From Bacteroidetes bacterium HGW-Bacteroidetes-3 (GTDB lineage: Bacteria; Bacteroidota; Bacteroidia; Flavobacteriales; Flavobacteriaceae), in the NCBI GenBank assembly GCA_002842505.1, contig PHDE01000014.1:1-33100 (forward strand): a stretch of 33,100 nucleotides of DNA. The letters run 5' to 3'. The translations under genes were made by a program, and so were the position numbers. Below, piece by piece: positions 18,392 through 25,585 of this stretch. The notes under the pieces were generated by a model. That model ran no database searches and had not been told where the DNA came from. It was given only the letters and a program-made list of their open reading frames with translations. The stretch's first letter is position 1. Each line of letters starts with the position of its first letter.

Positions 18392-18883
18392 ATGAAAAAA
18401 TTATCAATAACCCTGTTTTCTGTTTTCTGCATAATGTCATTTTCCTGTCAATACAGCGAAGGCGTAAAAATAGACATGGCCACGGGATTATCCACAAGTT
18501 ATAATGGCCTTACCATTGATGATATTTATCTGGCAGATGAAAATGGCAATAGATTAGGCGACAATAAAATTATCATGGGCAGTAAACTTGCAATTGTAGC
18601 AACAGGAGTTGATTACTTTATGGAAAAAGACGGAAAAGTATTTCCGGGCTGCAACATTTTACTGACTGATAAAACTGGTGAAGAAATCTTAAACCTGCCC
18701 GATGCATTTGCCGAAATGGTAAACGGAACAACCGCATCCGAAGCCAAAATCCTGCAGGCATCACTCAATACCGGCGATCCCATGATAGTTGGAGAAACCT
18801 ATCATTTATATGTCCGTTTTTATGACAAGAATAAAAAAGAAAATGAAATTATGGCCAATGTGGATTTGCTGATGAAAGAATAA
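18392..18883 (+). CDS. Probable small lipoprotein of unknown function
   Basis: 163 residues. The N-terminus is a hydrophobic signal ending in a possible lipobox (MSFSC, C19). The mature part is a single beta-rich domain with an Asp/Asn-rich opening (LTIDDIYLADENGNRLGDNK) and an Ig-like look (GETYHLYVRFYDKNKKENEI near the end). No enzyme motif is visible. It follows the M48 peptidase gene by 25 bp and is the last gene of the plus-strand cluster. It may be a partner or substrate of the peptidase, but nothing in the sequence proves it. Confidence 0.72.
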   Translation: MKKLSITLFSVFCIMSFSCQYSEGVKIDMATGLSTSYNGLTIDDIYLADENGNRLGDNKIIMGSKLAIVATGVDYFMEKDGKVFPGCNILLTDKTGEEILNLPDAFAEMVNGTTASEAKILQASLNTGDPMIVGETYHLYVRFYDKNKKENEIMANVDLLMKE

Positions 18884-19093
18884 AACAAAAGAAATGCAGG
18901 CTGTTTTAAAATCACAAATTCTTATATGAATAAATATTTGTTATACGAATTGTCTTTTAAAATGCCGTATGGGAATTTTTAAATTTATCCCAACCATTCG
19001 GGAAAGTGAAAATATGCGACATTTTTAAAGATATTCGGTCTAAGAAGTTACAAAAGCTCCTATAGTTTAAATAAATACGCAATCAATTTTAAA

Positions 19094-19206
19094 ATGAAAC
19101 GAGCATAACAAATTTTGATACACAAAGGAATGATTAAAGGCGAACCTACCTGCGGCAGGCAGGCAGCAGCTGTTACCGCTAAAAAATAAAATTTAAACAG
19201 ATGAAA
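19094..19206 (+). repeat. Dispersed mini-element, copy 1 (107-bp unit)
   Basis: The unit starts ATGAAACGAGCATAACAAAT and ends at a second ATGAAA (19201-19206). It matches the 88-bp unit found inverted inside the GIY-YIG pseudogene at 19400-19494 along its whole length. The extra 19-20 bp here are a palindromic insert (CTGCGGCAGGCAGG) of a type frequent in Bacteroidota intergenic DNA. The rest of the gap 18884-19251 holds no gene I can support. Confidence 0.6.
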
Positions 19207-19251
19207 TATTTAAACCAAAAGCATCCCAGCTATTACATTGTTGACTAAATA

Positions 19252-19284
19252 AAAAAAGCCGAAACAAATTGTTTCGGCTTTTTT
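19252..19284. terminator. Bidirectional intrinsic terminator
   Basis: AAAAAAGCCGAAAC and GTTTCGGCTTTTTT form a near-perfect hairpin with an A run on one side and a T run on the other, so it can stop transcription from both sides. On the minus strand it directly follows the tRNA-Leu 3' fragment at 19281-19299. It was therefore probably the original terminator of the tRNA-Leu gene before the island inserted. Confidence 0.8.
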
Positions 19285-19299
19285 AGTACAAGAGGCGGG
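19281..19299 (-). repeat. Attachment-site-like direct repeat: tRNA-Leu 3' fragment (distal end)
   Basis: TTTTAGTACAAGAGGCGGG is identical to 26055-26073, which covers the 3' end of the intact tRNA-Leu gene (discriminator base, acceptor strand and first T-stem bases, read on the minus strand). Homology stops right after it. The two copies have the same orientation and enclose the defence genes, as expected for attL/attR of an element integrated at a tRNA 3' end. Confidence 0.7.
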
Positions 19300-19319
19300 T
19301 TCCGATAGCTCTATCGGAA
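19300..19319. repeat. Palindromic repeat next to the tRNA fragment
   Basis: TTCCGATAG and CTATCGGAA form 9-bp perfect arms around a 2-bp centre. Outside them, CGGGT (19296-19300) and ACCCG (19323-19327) also pair. It lies between the tRNA 3' fragment and the stop codon of the GIY-YIG pseudogene. Confidence 0.55.
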
Positions 19320-19327
19320 TAAACCCG

Positions 19328-19684
19328 TCAGGAATATCTAGCCTTAAGTTTCTCTATTAATTCTGGATATTTTTTTAAGTTTTCAATGAAAATTTTACTT
19401 TTCATCTGTCTATATTTTATTTTTTATTGGTACAGATGCTGTTCGCCATTAATCATTTCTGTGTGTATCAAAATTTGTTATGGCTCGTTTCATCCTTTTA
19501 ATATGTTTTTCAAGGTCTCTGGCTTGTTGATATCCTAAATTTTCAATTTTTAATAATAATACCCAATCTTTAGCTTTTGAAGTAAAACTATTTTCAAAAG
19601 TGCCATTGTTATGCTCAAATAATCTATTTTTCAAATTTTTGCAACTGCCAAATACTCGCGGATACTAAAAATCAAGAAAACCAA
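19328..19684 (-). pseudogene. GIY-YIG nuclease family gene, broken by frameshift and an 88-bp insertion
   Basis: Three pieces in two frames rebuild one small GIY-YIG protein. The N-terminal piece (VFLIFSIREYLA, from about 19684) is equivalent to the VYILYS...YYIG core. After a frameshift comes GSCKNLKNRLFEHNNGTFEN and a helix ending LEKHIKRMK. After an 88-bp insertion the reading resumes as SKIFIENLKKYPELIEKLKA and ends RYS. Removing exactly the 88 bp between two GATGAAA copies restores the frame at MK-SK, as in intact relatives of this type. No normal ATG start is visible. Intact members are small single-domain nucleases of unclear role, often found next to tRNA or rRNA genes in flavobacteria (from memory). 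Confidence 0.75.
19400..19494 (-). repeat. Dispersed mini-element, copy 2 (88-bp unit with 7-bp direct repeats)
   Basis: Read on the minus strand, the unit is flanked by GATGAAA on both sides (complement of 19488-19494 and 19400-19406). It starts CGAGCCATAACAAATTTTGA and ends AAAATAAAATATAGACA. It interrupts the GIY-YIG gene. The copy at 19094-19206 is bordered by ATGAAA in the same way, so either the repeat marks a preferred target or it is part of the element. There is no coding capacity. Confidence 0.65.
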
Positions 19685-19765
19685 TATTTAAATTACAGTG
19701 ATTTAGGGATTAATATCCCTAATAATTACTTTTTGAGGAATACGATTGAATAGTAGAAAAATATG

Positions 19766-19820
19766 TAGTAAAATTTTGAGATAAGTAGCATTTTTCACTA
19801 CTTATCTAAATTTTTTACTA
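19766..19820 (-). terminator. Long hairpin downstream of the toxin gene
   Basis: Two 23-nt arms (19766-19788 and 19798-19820) pair at 20 of 23 positions around the 9-nt loop CATTTTTCA; the inner ten pairs (AGATAAGTAG/CTACTTATCT) are perfect. It lies 37 bp after the toxin stop on the minus strand and could act as its terminator. The length is more than a terminator needs, so a small palindromic element is an alternative. A smaller inverted repeat (TTAGGGAT/ATCCCTAA) lies at 19703-19722. Confidence 0.5.
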
Positions 19821-19857
19821 AAGTGAATGCCAAAGATTTTATTGTTGGCAACTGGCT

Positions 19858-20169
19858 TTATTTCGTTCTTTTCAGTTTAGGTGGATTTTGTCGAGTATCG
19901 AAAATATCAGCAATTTTTATAAATCCATTTTCCATATCGACAGAATAAATCAGTTTGTAGTTTTTGAAAACTAAATATCGATATTTAATTTTTCTCTGTT
20001 TTAATAACGCTTCTTCTTGTCCAATGTGCGGTTTTTTTATCAATTTTTTTGGCTCGTTGATAATTCCTTTCACAAGTTTTTTGGCAATTCTTGAACCTGC
20101 TTCCTTTTCGTAATATTTATAGATTTCGTCGAGTTGAGTTTCCGCAAATTCAGACCAAATAATTTTCAA
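19858..20169 (-). CDS. RelE/ParE superfamily toxin (module 1)
   Basis: 103 residues, the usual length for the family. The N-terminus KIIWSEFAETQLDEIYKYYE is the standard ParE/RelE opening (strand, then helix with an aromatic pair). A central YRYLVFKNYKLIYSVD strand pair and a C-terminal IKIADIFDTRQNP complete the fold. As a ParE/RelE-type protein it would block gyrase or cleave mRNA; the sequence does not decide which. Its ATG lies 2 bp after the stop of the upstream antitoxin gene, the normal order for such pairs. Confidence 0.9.
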   Translation of the reverse strand: MKIIWSEFAETQLDEIYKYYEKEAGSRIAKKLVKGIINEPKKLIKKPHIGQEEALLKQRKIKYRYLVFKNYKLIYSVDMENGFIKIADIFDTRQNPPKLKRTK

Positions 20170-20171
20170 TG

Positions 20172-20408
20172 TTAATAGTTGTATTTGGCTAAAAGTTCAG
20201 AACTGCTTTTAAATCGATTGTTTCTAAAATCAGATTCCGATTGGTCAATTCGCTTATTCAACTCATTTTGAGTCATTGGCTCAAATATTCGCTCGACAGA
20301 AGTATTTTTTTCTTTTCTCAATATTCTTTCAAGACGAGAAATGGTTTTCTCACTTTGTATTCTAAGAATTTCTTGAATAAATGACAATTTTCTAGTTTCT
20401 AAATTCAT
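20172..20408 (-). CDS. Antitoxin of module 1
   Basis: 78 residues, mostly helical and charged. It has the layout of Bacteroidota addiction-module antitoxins: an N-terminal dimerising helix (FIQEILRIQSEKTISRLERI) and a C-terminal toxin-binding tail (MTQNELNKRIDQSESDF). The antitoxin at 25355 has a similar order of elements. It neutralises the toxin encoded 2 bp downstream. A possible -7 box, TATTTTTG, lies on the minus strand at 20427-20434, 19 bp before the ATG, without a good TTG partner. The 223 bp upstream (20409-20631) hold no further gene. Confidence 0.82.
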   Translation of the reverse strand: MNLETRKLSFIQEILRIQSEKTISRLERILRKEKNTSVERIFEPMTQNELNKRIDQSESDFRNNRFKSSSELLAKYNY

Positions 20409-20631
20409 ACATTAATTACTTTTAATCAAAAATACAAAATCTATTTTAAATTCAGAGTTAAATTTATCTTAGGGATTTCAAATCCGCTTTTTGCCAACAA
20501 GTTTTTATAAGATTTGTGCGACTGAGAAATCGGAGATTTTTCCGCCGAAGCAATATTTTTATTGAATGTTTGTCGGTTTGTACTAAATCCGATTTGAGCA
20601 TAAATTTTATGAGGTGTTTGTGTGTGGTTTT

Positions 20632-20931
20632 TTATTCGGCTATTCTCTTTTTTAAATCCATTCGTTCGTGTAAAATTCTGGTAATTTCAACATAACTTTC
20701 ATTTAACGTTCGGTAGAAAATGATATGTCGATTCGTTCTCATACCAAATAGATTTTGTGTAATTTCGTTATAGTTTTTTCCTAAAAGTGGATCGTCTGCA
20801 ATTTCTTGACAACTAGAAATCAGCATCTCATAATATTTGTCGGCTTGATTTTCAGACCAAACCTCGAAAGTATAATCCCAAATTTTCGATAAATCCTCAA
20901 CAGCTTTATTAGTCAATTTAAATTCAGCCAT
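20632..20931 (-). CDS. ParE-type toxin (module 2)
   Basis: 99 residues. The start FKLTNKAVEDLSKIWDYTFE, the middle FGMRTNRHIIFYRTL and the C-terminal VEITRILHERMDL are classical ParE signatures (conserved Arg pair, the IFY strand, and RILHxRMD). ParE toxins inhibit DNA gyrase. The start codon overlaps the end of the parD gene by 8 bp, so the two are translationally coupled. The family call is secure. Confidence 0.95.
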   Translation of the reverse strand: MAEFKLTNKAVEDLSKIWDYTFEVWSENQADKYYEMLISSCQEIADDPLLGKNYNEITQNLFGMRTNRHIIFYRTLNESYVEITRILHERMDLKKRIAE

Positions 20932-21175
20932 TTGACTGTTTTTTTGTTTTTAGTGATTCAAGATGTTTTTTCGGATCAAAATCTTGCGCAATCCCGCTTT
21001 CAATTCCGTCTTGAATCGCGTTTCTCAATGCTATTACTTTACTTTCTTCTTCCTCTAAAAGTCTTAATCCTGCTCGTATAACTTCGCTAACATTTTTAAA
21101 TCGACCTTCCCTTATTCGACTTTGAACGAATTGGTCAAAATAATTCCCAAGTGATATAGATGTGTTTTTGTTCAT
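20924..21175 (-). CDS. ParD-type antitoxin (module 2)
   Basis: 83 residues. A ribbon-helix-helix N-terminus (SISLGNYFDQFVQSRIREGR, then FKNVSEVIRAGLRLLEEEE) is typical of ParD. It binds DNA as a dimer and the toxin through the C-terminal tail (residues about 55-83). A 19-bp operator-like palindrome lies within its promoter just upstream (21197-21215), as expected for autoregulation. The family call is secure. Confidence 0.95.
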   Translation of the reverse strand: MNKNTSISLGNYFDQFVQSRIREGRFKNVSEVIRAGLRLLEEEESKVIALRNAIQDGIESGIAQDFDPKKHLESLKTKKQSNG

Positions 21176-21192
21176 TTTGATAAAATTTTATT

Positions 21193-21223
21193 CAAATATA
21201 CCAATAATTGGTATAATATGCAA
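21193..21223 (-). promoter_or_regulatory. Promoter and operator of the parDE module
   Basis: On the minus strand, TTG (complement of 21221-21223), a 20-bp spacer and TATATTTG (complement of 21193-21200) match the Bacteroidota promoter consensus exactly. The perfect palindrome TATACCAATAATTGGTATA (21197-21215) fills the spacer and overlaps the -7 box, so a bound ParD dimer would block the polymerase. Confidence 0.8.
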
Positions 21224-21274
21224 ATTCTCAAATTACACACAACTTATTTTATTCTTTCAAATAATGCAGTTTTT

Positions 21275-24200
21275 TTATTTAATGGCATTTTCAATTTCTG
21301 AAATCTCACTTTCTGTTAAATCATAAAGATTATAAACCATTTTATCTATCTCATTGTCTGTTTTATTAATTTCAGTTTGGATTTGGTTTATTTCTGTTTT
21401 ATAAGAAGTAAAATAGGCTTCCCATTCGTCTTGTTGAATTAACGATAAAACTACTTTCTGTTTGTTGAGTTCGGAAACAAAGGATTTAAAATCATTTTCA
21501 TAAAATGTTTCTAATTTTTTACTGATTTTTTCCAATTCAAAATTATCGTTTACTCGTTTAATAAAACGTTTGCTTTTTTCTTGAAGTTGCTGGTTTAAAT
21601 CCAACATTTTGTCAGCCTTTTCAATGAATGGTTGTTGGTGTTCTTTTGTGGTAATTACAATTGGTAGTTGCTTACAGTTAGCAATTAATATTTTTTGAAA
21701 TAAATCTTTTTCAATATCAAGAAATTTGTACTTATGATAGTAAGTAATGAGTTTAGAATTTATTATAGTTAAAAGGTACTTGGCACTTTCTGCTTTTTCG
21801 GGAATAATTGAAAATCCAATTTGAGTAAAATATAGTGCTTCATCAGTAAAACCCGCATAAATTCTTGGTGGTTTTCCTGAAACAATCTGTCTAACAATAA
21901 TACGAGGACTTGTGAAAAATCTTTCCTCACGCTTAGCGCCTAACCAATCACCATATTTTATGTATTCACGAATTTGGTTTGTAACATTAAATCTTAAAAT
22001 ATTTTCACCGGCAATTAATGGTTTATATGTTGAGTCTAATTTTTCATTAGCATGAAATGCTCGTGATTTTATTATTTCTTGAGAGTGTCCTTGATATTTA
22101 TCGTATGGTGTTATTCCTAAAGAAAAATCAGATATTTCACCTAATTCATTTGTTGAGTTTTGTTTTATTTTATTCAATAAATTTATACCATCAGGTGAAA
22201 GAAAAATATTGTAATTTAAATTTTCATCTTTTTTCCAAACGGCCTTTTCAATGCGTTTTATTCTTGAATTATCAACAAAATCAATTTTTTCTGACTTTGG
22301 ATAAACTAAAACATCAACAAATTTATTTTTATTATTTTTTCTTAATTCAAAAATTATTGTTTCAACTTTGGCATCAATAAAAACATCATCAGGAAGCTTG
22401 ATAATTTTAGTCATTTCATCGATTAATAATGCCCTAATCTTTTTGTAAGATGAATTTACAAGTATTGAATTTGGGTTTATAAAAGACACAAAGCCATTGG
22501 GTTTAACCAACTCATAAGCCTTCTCGATGAAAATTGAATATAGGTTTATTCTATTTTCAGCTGTTTTATAATATTTAAACAATCCTTTAACAAATTCCGG
22601 ATCAAGCGATTTTATATCAACATAAGGAGGATTTCCAATAACCACATCGAAACCGCCATTTTTCATAATGTCAGGAAATTCTTTATGCCAATCAAAATTC
22701 TCGGTTAACAATGAATTTCCGCATTTAATGTTATTGTTTAAACTTGATAATTTACGGTCTTTTCTTGCGGTTCTCAGCCATAATGAAAGCTGCGCAATTT
22801 CAACGCTTTCTTCATTAATGTCAACACCAAAAAGATTGTTTTCTAAAATATTTTTGTCAACGTCAAACAATCGCAAAGGCGAGTTTGTAAGTTCTGCAAT
22901 AATATCGTCAATGGTTGTGTGCTCGGCAATCAAAAAGTTTAAGGCTTGGTTTAAAAACGCGCCACTTCCGCAAGCTGGATCAATAATTTTTAGGTTAATT
23001 AACCAATCTTTATAATTGGTTAGTTTTTGATATAGATTTTTCCCTTTTTCCGAGAGTTTTCCATTTTTAGCTTGGTAAGTTCCGTCAAACTCAATTTCTT
23101 CAATTTGTAATTCTTTGCGTTTTTCATTGCAAAGTGTGCCAATAGTATTTTCAACAATGTATTGCGTAATGTATTTTGGTGTATAAAATACGCCATCTTT
23201 TTTACGTTTACTTCTGCTGTTGTCGGTAATTGTTCCTTGAATTTCAGCGCTTACTTCTTCAATTTCATTAAGCGAGTGCTCAAAAATATGGCCTAAAATA
23301 TTTACGTCAACTTCGGTATTAAAATCGTATTCCGAAAGATTACGCAACTCTAAAATTAACAACTCATCATCAATTTTTAAAATATCTAAAAGTTCATCTT
23401 CATAAAAAAGTCCGCCGTTGTATGCAGGAATGTCGTCTTCTTGTTTTTTGCCTTTTCTGCCAGCATTCATATATCCGAAATACTGTTTAAATATTTCGTA
23501 AAGTGGTTTGTAGGAGTCTTCTTCTTTTAAAATCTCAAAACGTTTTATGATTCTTGAAATGGAGTTTGGAGGCAATAATCCGCTGTCTTCAGCAAACAGA
23601 ATAAACAGAAAACGGTCTAACAATTTTTGGGACTTTTTAAATAGCGACAGTTTGTCAATTTCTGGATGATTAAAAGTAAGATTGTCGTATAATTTTCGCT
23701 TAAAATTGGAATAATCTTTATAAAGTTTGGCTGAAATATTTTGATCGTGGAATTGAGTTTCTTCTTTAAGTTTTAGAGGTAAATTTGAAAAAATACTGTC
23801 CTTACTGAGAATTAAAAACAGCAATTCAAATTCCTCTTTGTCAAGATGAAATAAATCAAATTCTTCGTATTCGTTTGAATAATCAATGTAAAAACGCAAC
23901 TTTTGAAAGTTTGAAGTAATTACATATTTACACTCGGGTTGGTTGTTTTTATAATTAAATGCTTGTTGCGTAACTAAAGTCAAATCCTTTGTTTTGGCTG
24001 ATTTTAATTCGATTACGGCAATGGCGTTTTCATTTTTTAGAATTGCTCCGTCGGCTTTTTTTCCGTCAGTTTGGTTTTTAAACTCTCTTTGCAAGTCAAA
24101 GTTCTCGGAAGGTCGTAATGTGTAACCTAAAACGTCAACAAAGATTTCTCTTAAAAATCCATCTTGATATTCTTCTTCTTTGAGTTTTTTTATGTGTTCT

Positions 24201-24310
24201 ATTTTGGCAGGAGTGTAGTTTTCCCGGAACTTTAGGAATGCTTTTTCAACTTGCTCTTTGTCAAGATTATTCAGATGTTTTTTAATTACTGATTTCTGAA
24301 ATATTGCCAT
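21275..24310 (-). CDS. Type IIG restriction-modification enzyme, Eco57I family
   Basis: 1011 residues combining endonuclease, adenine methyltransferase and target recognition in one chain. The N-terminal PD-(D/E)xK nuclease shows D87 and E101-L-K103 (AIAVIELKSAK). A helical linker precedes KKDGVFYTPKYITQYIVENT (about 371-390). The methyltransferase has motif I DPACGSGAF (444-452) and motif IV NPPY (560-563), which is typical of N6-adenine methylation. The C-terminal part (about 700-1011) has TaqI-like specificity elements (LINSKLITYYHKYKFLDIEK) and a terminal coiled coil. It would methylate host DNA and cut unmodified incoming DNA. The reading frame is intact and all catalytic residues are present, so activity is plausible. 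It sits alone between toxin-antitoxin modules. Confidence 0.93.
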   Translation of the reverse strand: MAIFQKSVIKKHLNNLDKEQVEKAFLKFRENYTPAKIEHIKKLKEEEYQDGFLREIFVDVLGYTLRPSENFDLQREFKNQTDGKKADGAILKNENAIAVIELKSAKTKDLTLVTQQAFNYKNNQPECKYVITSNFQKLRFYIDYSNEYEEFDLFHLDKEEFELLFLILSKDSIFSNLPLKLKEETQFHDQNISAKLYKDYSNFKRKLYDNLTFNHPEIDKLSLFKKSQKLLDRFLFILFAEDSGLLPPNSISRIIKRFEILKEEDSYKPLYEIFKQYFGYMNAGRKGKKQEDDIPAYNGGLFYEDELLDILKIDDELLILELRNLSEYDFNTEVDVNILGHIFEHSLNEIEEVSAEIQGTITDNSRSKRKKDGVFYTPKYITQYIVENTIGTLCNEKRKELQIEEIEFDGTYQAKNGKLSEKGKNLYQKLTNYKDWLINLKIIDPACGSGAFLNQALNFLIAEHTTIDDIIAELTNSPLRLFDVDKNILENNLFGVDINEESVEIAQLSLWLRTARKDRKLSSLNNNIKCGNSLLTENFDWHKEFPDIMKNGGFDVVIGNPPYVDIKSLDPEFVKGLFKYYKTAENRINLYSIFIEKAYELVKPNGFVSFINPNSILVNSSYKKIRALLIDEMTKIIKLPDDVFIDAKVETIIFELRKNNKNKFVDVLVYPKSEKIDFVDNSRIKRIEKAVWKKDENLNYNIFLSPDGINLLNKIKQNSTNELGEISDFSLGITPYDKYQGHSQEIIKSRAFHANEKLDSTYKPLIAGENILRFNVTNQIREYIKYGDWLGAKREERFFTSPRIIVRQIVSGKPPRIYAGFTDEALYFTQIGFSIIPEKAESAKYLLTIINSKLITYYHKYKFLDIEKDLFQKILIANCKQLPIVITTKEHQQPFIEKADKMLDLNQQLQEKSKRFIKRVNDNFELEKISKKLETFYENDFKSFVSELNKQKVVLSLIQQDEWEAYFTSYKTEINQIQTEINKTDNEIDKMVYNLYDLTESEISEIENAIK

Positions 24311-24337
24311 TTATCTTTAATTCTTTTTTAATTTTCT

Positions 24338-24368
24338 CAAATTTACATTTTATTCCGAGCGTTGGCAA
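24338..24368 (-). promoter_or_regulatory. Promoter of the type IIG enzyme gene
   Basis: On the minus strand, TTG (complement of 24366-24368), a 20-bp spacer and TAAATTTG (complement of 24338-24345) match the Bacteroidota consensus exactly, about 30 bp before the ATG. The rest of the gap up to 24593 is non-coding; it holds two GAGCGTTGGC copies and an inverted repeat TACAATG/CATTGTA near 24470-24495. Confidence 0.7.
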
Positions 24369-24593
24369 AAAATAGCTCTTTTGTTTTTTGAGCGTTGGCT
24401 TTAGCATCGGAAAAAAACAAATGTGTTATTTGTGCGGCTGGCGGTTTGTCGGTATTGAGTACAATGTATAATAACATTGTAAAATGTGATGTTAATATTA
24501 TTGGAATAAACGTATAAAAGTACTTATTTATCAGTTATTTCAGTATAAGGATTTTTTGCAATTTTATTTTTTACTAAATTACTTAAAACGTAA

Positions 24594-25061
24594 CTAATCA
24601 GTCTGTAAATCAAATTCAAATTTAGCTATAATTGCCAAGGCTTCCAAGACATTTAGGCCGTTTTTTATTGTTGTGTCTATGACAGAGCGTATTTTAGCGA
24701 AGTTCTGTGCCGCTTGCCCCACCTTAAATTGACCGGATATTTTTTGCTTTACCTTCACGTTTCTGATGGCACGTTCTGACGCATTGTTGTTTGGAGGCAC
24801 ATCGGCAATGGAGAGAAAGGTGAAAATATGCTGTCTTTCCTTTCGCATCCTTTTGTAAAAAGTATATAGCTCTTTATGTTTTTGGTCTGGTGGGTCGTCT
24901 AACAAATATTCAAGACATTGCACAATGGAGGCACTTTCCGTAAGTTGTTTATCACTTTGAAAATCCCATTTATTTTTAAGTTTTATGGAATAAGTAAGCG
25001 AAGTTCGTTCAACCATACGGGACAGAATCCAAGACCACAGCGAACCGCTTTTTCCAACCAA
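24594..25061 (-). pseudogene. IS66-family transposase, C-terminal fragment
   Basis: About 150 residues of an enzyme that is normally near 500. The end of the DDE domain is clear: VPPNNNASERAIRNVKVKQK contains the catalytic Glu region and the NN.xERxxR signature of IS66, followed by ISGQFK and an IRSVIDTTIKNGLNVLEAL helix. The N-terminal two thirds, with the first Asp residues, are missing. The first ~20 codons as read from 25061 are antisense to the recombinase remnant and do not look like transposase, so the true junction is probably between 24994 and 25040. The fragment cannot transpose. Confidence 0.85.
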
Positions 25062-25299
25062 TGCGCGTTTTAACGCAATCGTTTATCACATTTTTAAAAA
25101 GCTAAAAAAGTACAACGGGAAAGCAGAAAACATAAAACAGATTAGAGCAAGTGTAATTACAAATTGGTTAGGTCAATATAATTTAAGAAAAGTTCAATAT
25201 TTAGCTGGACATCGTTACTTCAATTCAACCGAAAGATATTTACAAGATGATTTAGAGAACCTGCATGAAATCGTAAATAATTTTCATCCAATCTCATAA
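25033..25299 (+). pseudogene. Tyrosine recombinase (integrase), C-terminal fragment
   Basis: The frame is open back to 24994 and ends at the stop 25297-25299. The readable part starts near DHSEPLFPTNARFNAIVYHI. It contains the motif II Arg (IKQIRASVITNWLGQ, where the usual HxLR reads KQIR), the LAGH box (VQYLAGHRYFNSTERYLQ) with the second His, and the nucleophilic Tyr. Roughly the last 90 residues of a normal 280-400-residue integrase remain; the rest was lost where the IS66 fragment abuts. Position near the tRNA-Leu attachment repeat and family type both suggest that this was the integrase of the island. Confidence 0.85.
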
Positions 25300-25354
25300 A
25301 CTAAAAAATATGGAACAAAAATTGTATCTTTACAATACGAAAAAAGAAAATATT

Positions 25355-25585
25355 ATGGCAACTTTAGATTTACGACAAAACGTTTTGGATTATATAAACA
25401 ATAAAGCAGATACTAGATTTTTACGATTAGTAAATGCTTTAGCAATGACGTATCAAGAAGAAGAATCATCAGAATATCAAGAAATCTCAGCCGAGAACAA
25501 AAAAGAGTTGAATAATCGTTTAGAAAGTTACAAAAACAATCCTAACGATCTTTTAGAATGGGAAAATGTAAAGCGTGATTGGTAA
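25355..25585 (+). CDS. Antitoxin of module 3
   Basis: 76 residues from the ATG at 25355 (MATLDLRQNVLDYI). An in-frame ATG at 25310 adds 15 residues, but it lies upstream of, and the extension runs through, a -7-like box (TATCTTTA, 25325-25332) and a small inverted repeat ATTGTA/TACAAT (25321-25336). The later start is therefore preferred. The protein has the Bacteroidota addiction-module layout: a helix with RFLRLVNALAMTYQEEE and a C-terminal ELNNRLESYKNNP / WENVKRDW tail. The stop codon overlaps the ATG of the toxin gene. Confidence 0.82.
   Translation: MATLDLRQNVLDYINNKADTRFLRLVNALAMTYQEEESSEYQEISAENKKELNNRLESYKNNPNDLLEWENVKRDW

Noticed and set aside
4561-18883. Type IX secretion cargo or machinery
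   Set aside because: No C-terminal T9SS sorting domain and no Por/Gld/Spr component could be recognised; signal peptides alone are not enough.
19281-19299. A second functional tRNA-Leu gene at the left end of the island
   Set aside because: Only the 3' acceptor strand and part of the T-stem are present; there is no anticodon arm.
19328-19684. Programmed translational bypassing or an intron explaining the 88-bp insert in the GIY-YIG gene
   Set aside because: Matching GATGAAA at both ends would suit take-off and landing sites, but the gene also has a separate frameshift near its 5' end and no proper start, so simple decay is more likely.
20409-24593. Integron cassette (attC) structure for the toxin-antitoxin and restriction genes, because of TTGGC/GCCAA sequences in several gaps
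   Set aside because: No paired core sites of the attC form could be lined up, and the genes are not in single-gene cassettes of one orientation.
25310-25354. Upstream ATG as start of antitoxin 3
   Set aside because: The extension would cross a -7-like box and a small inverted repeat and does not resemble the N-terminus of related antitoxins.
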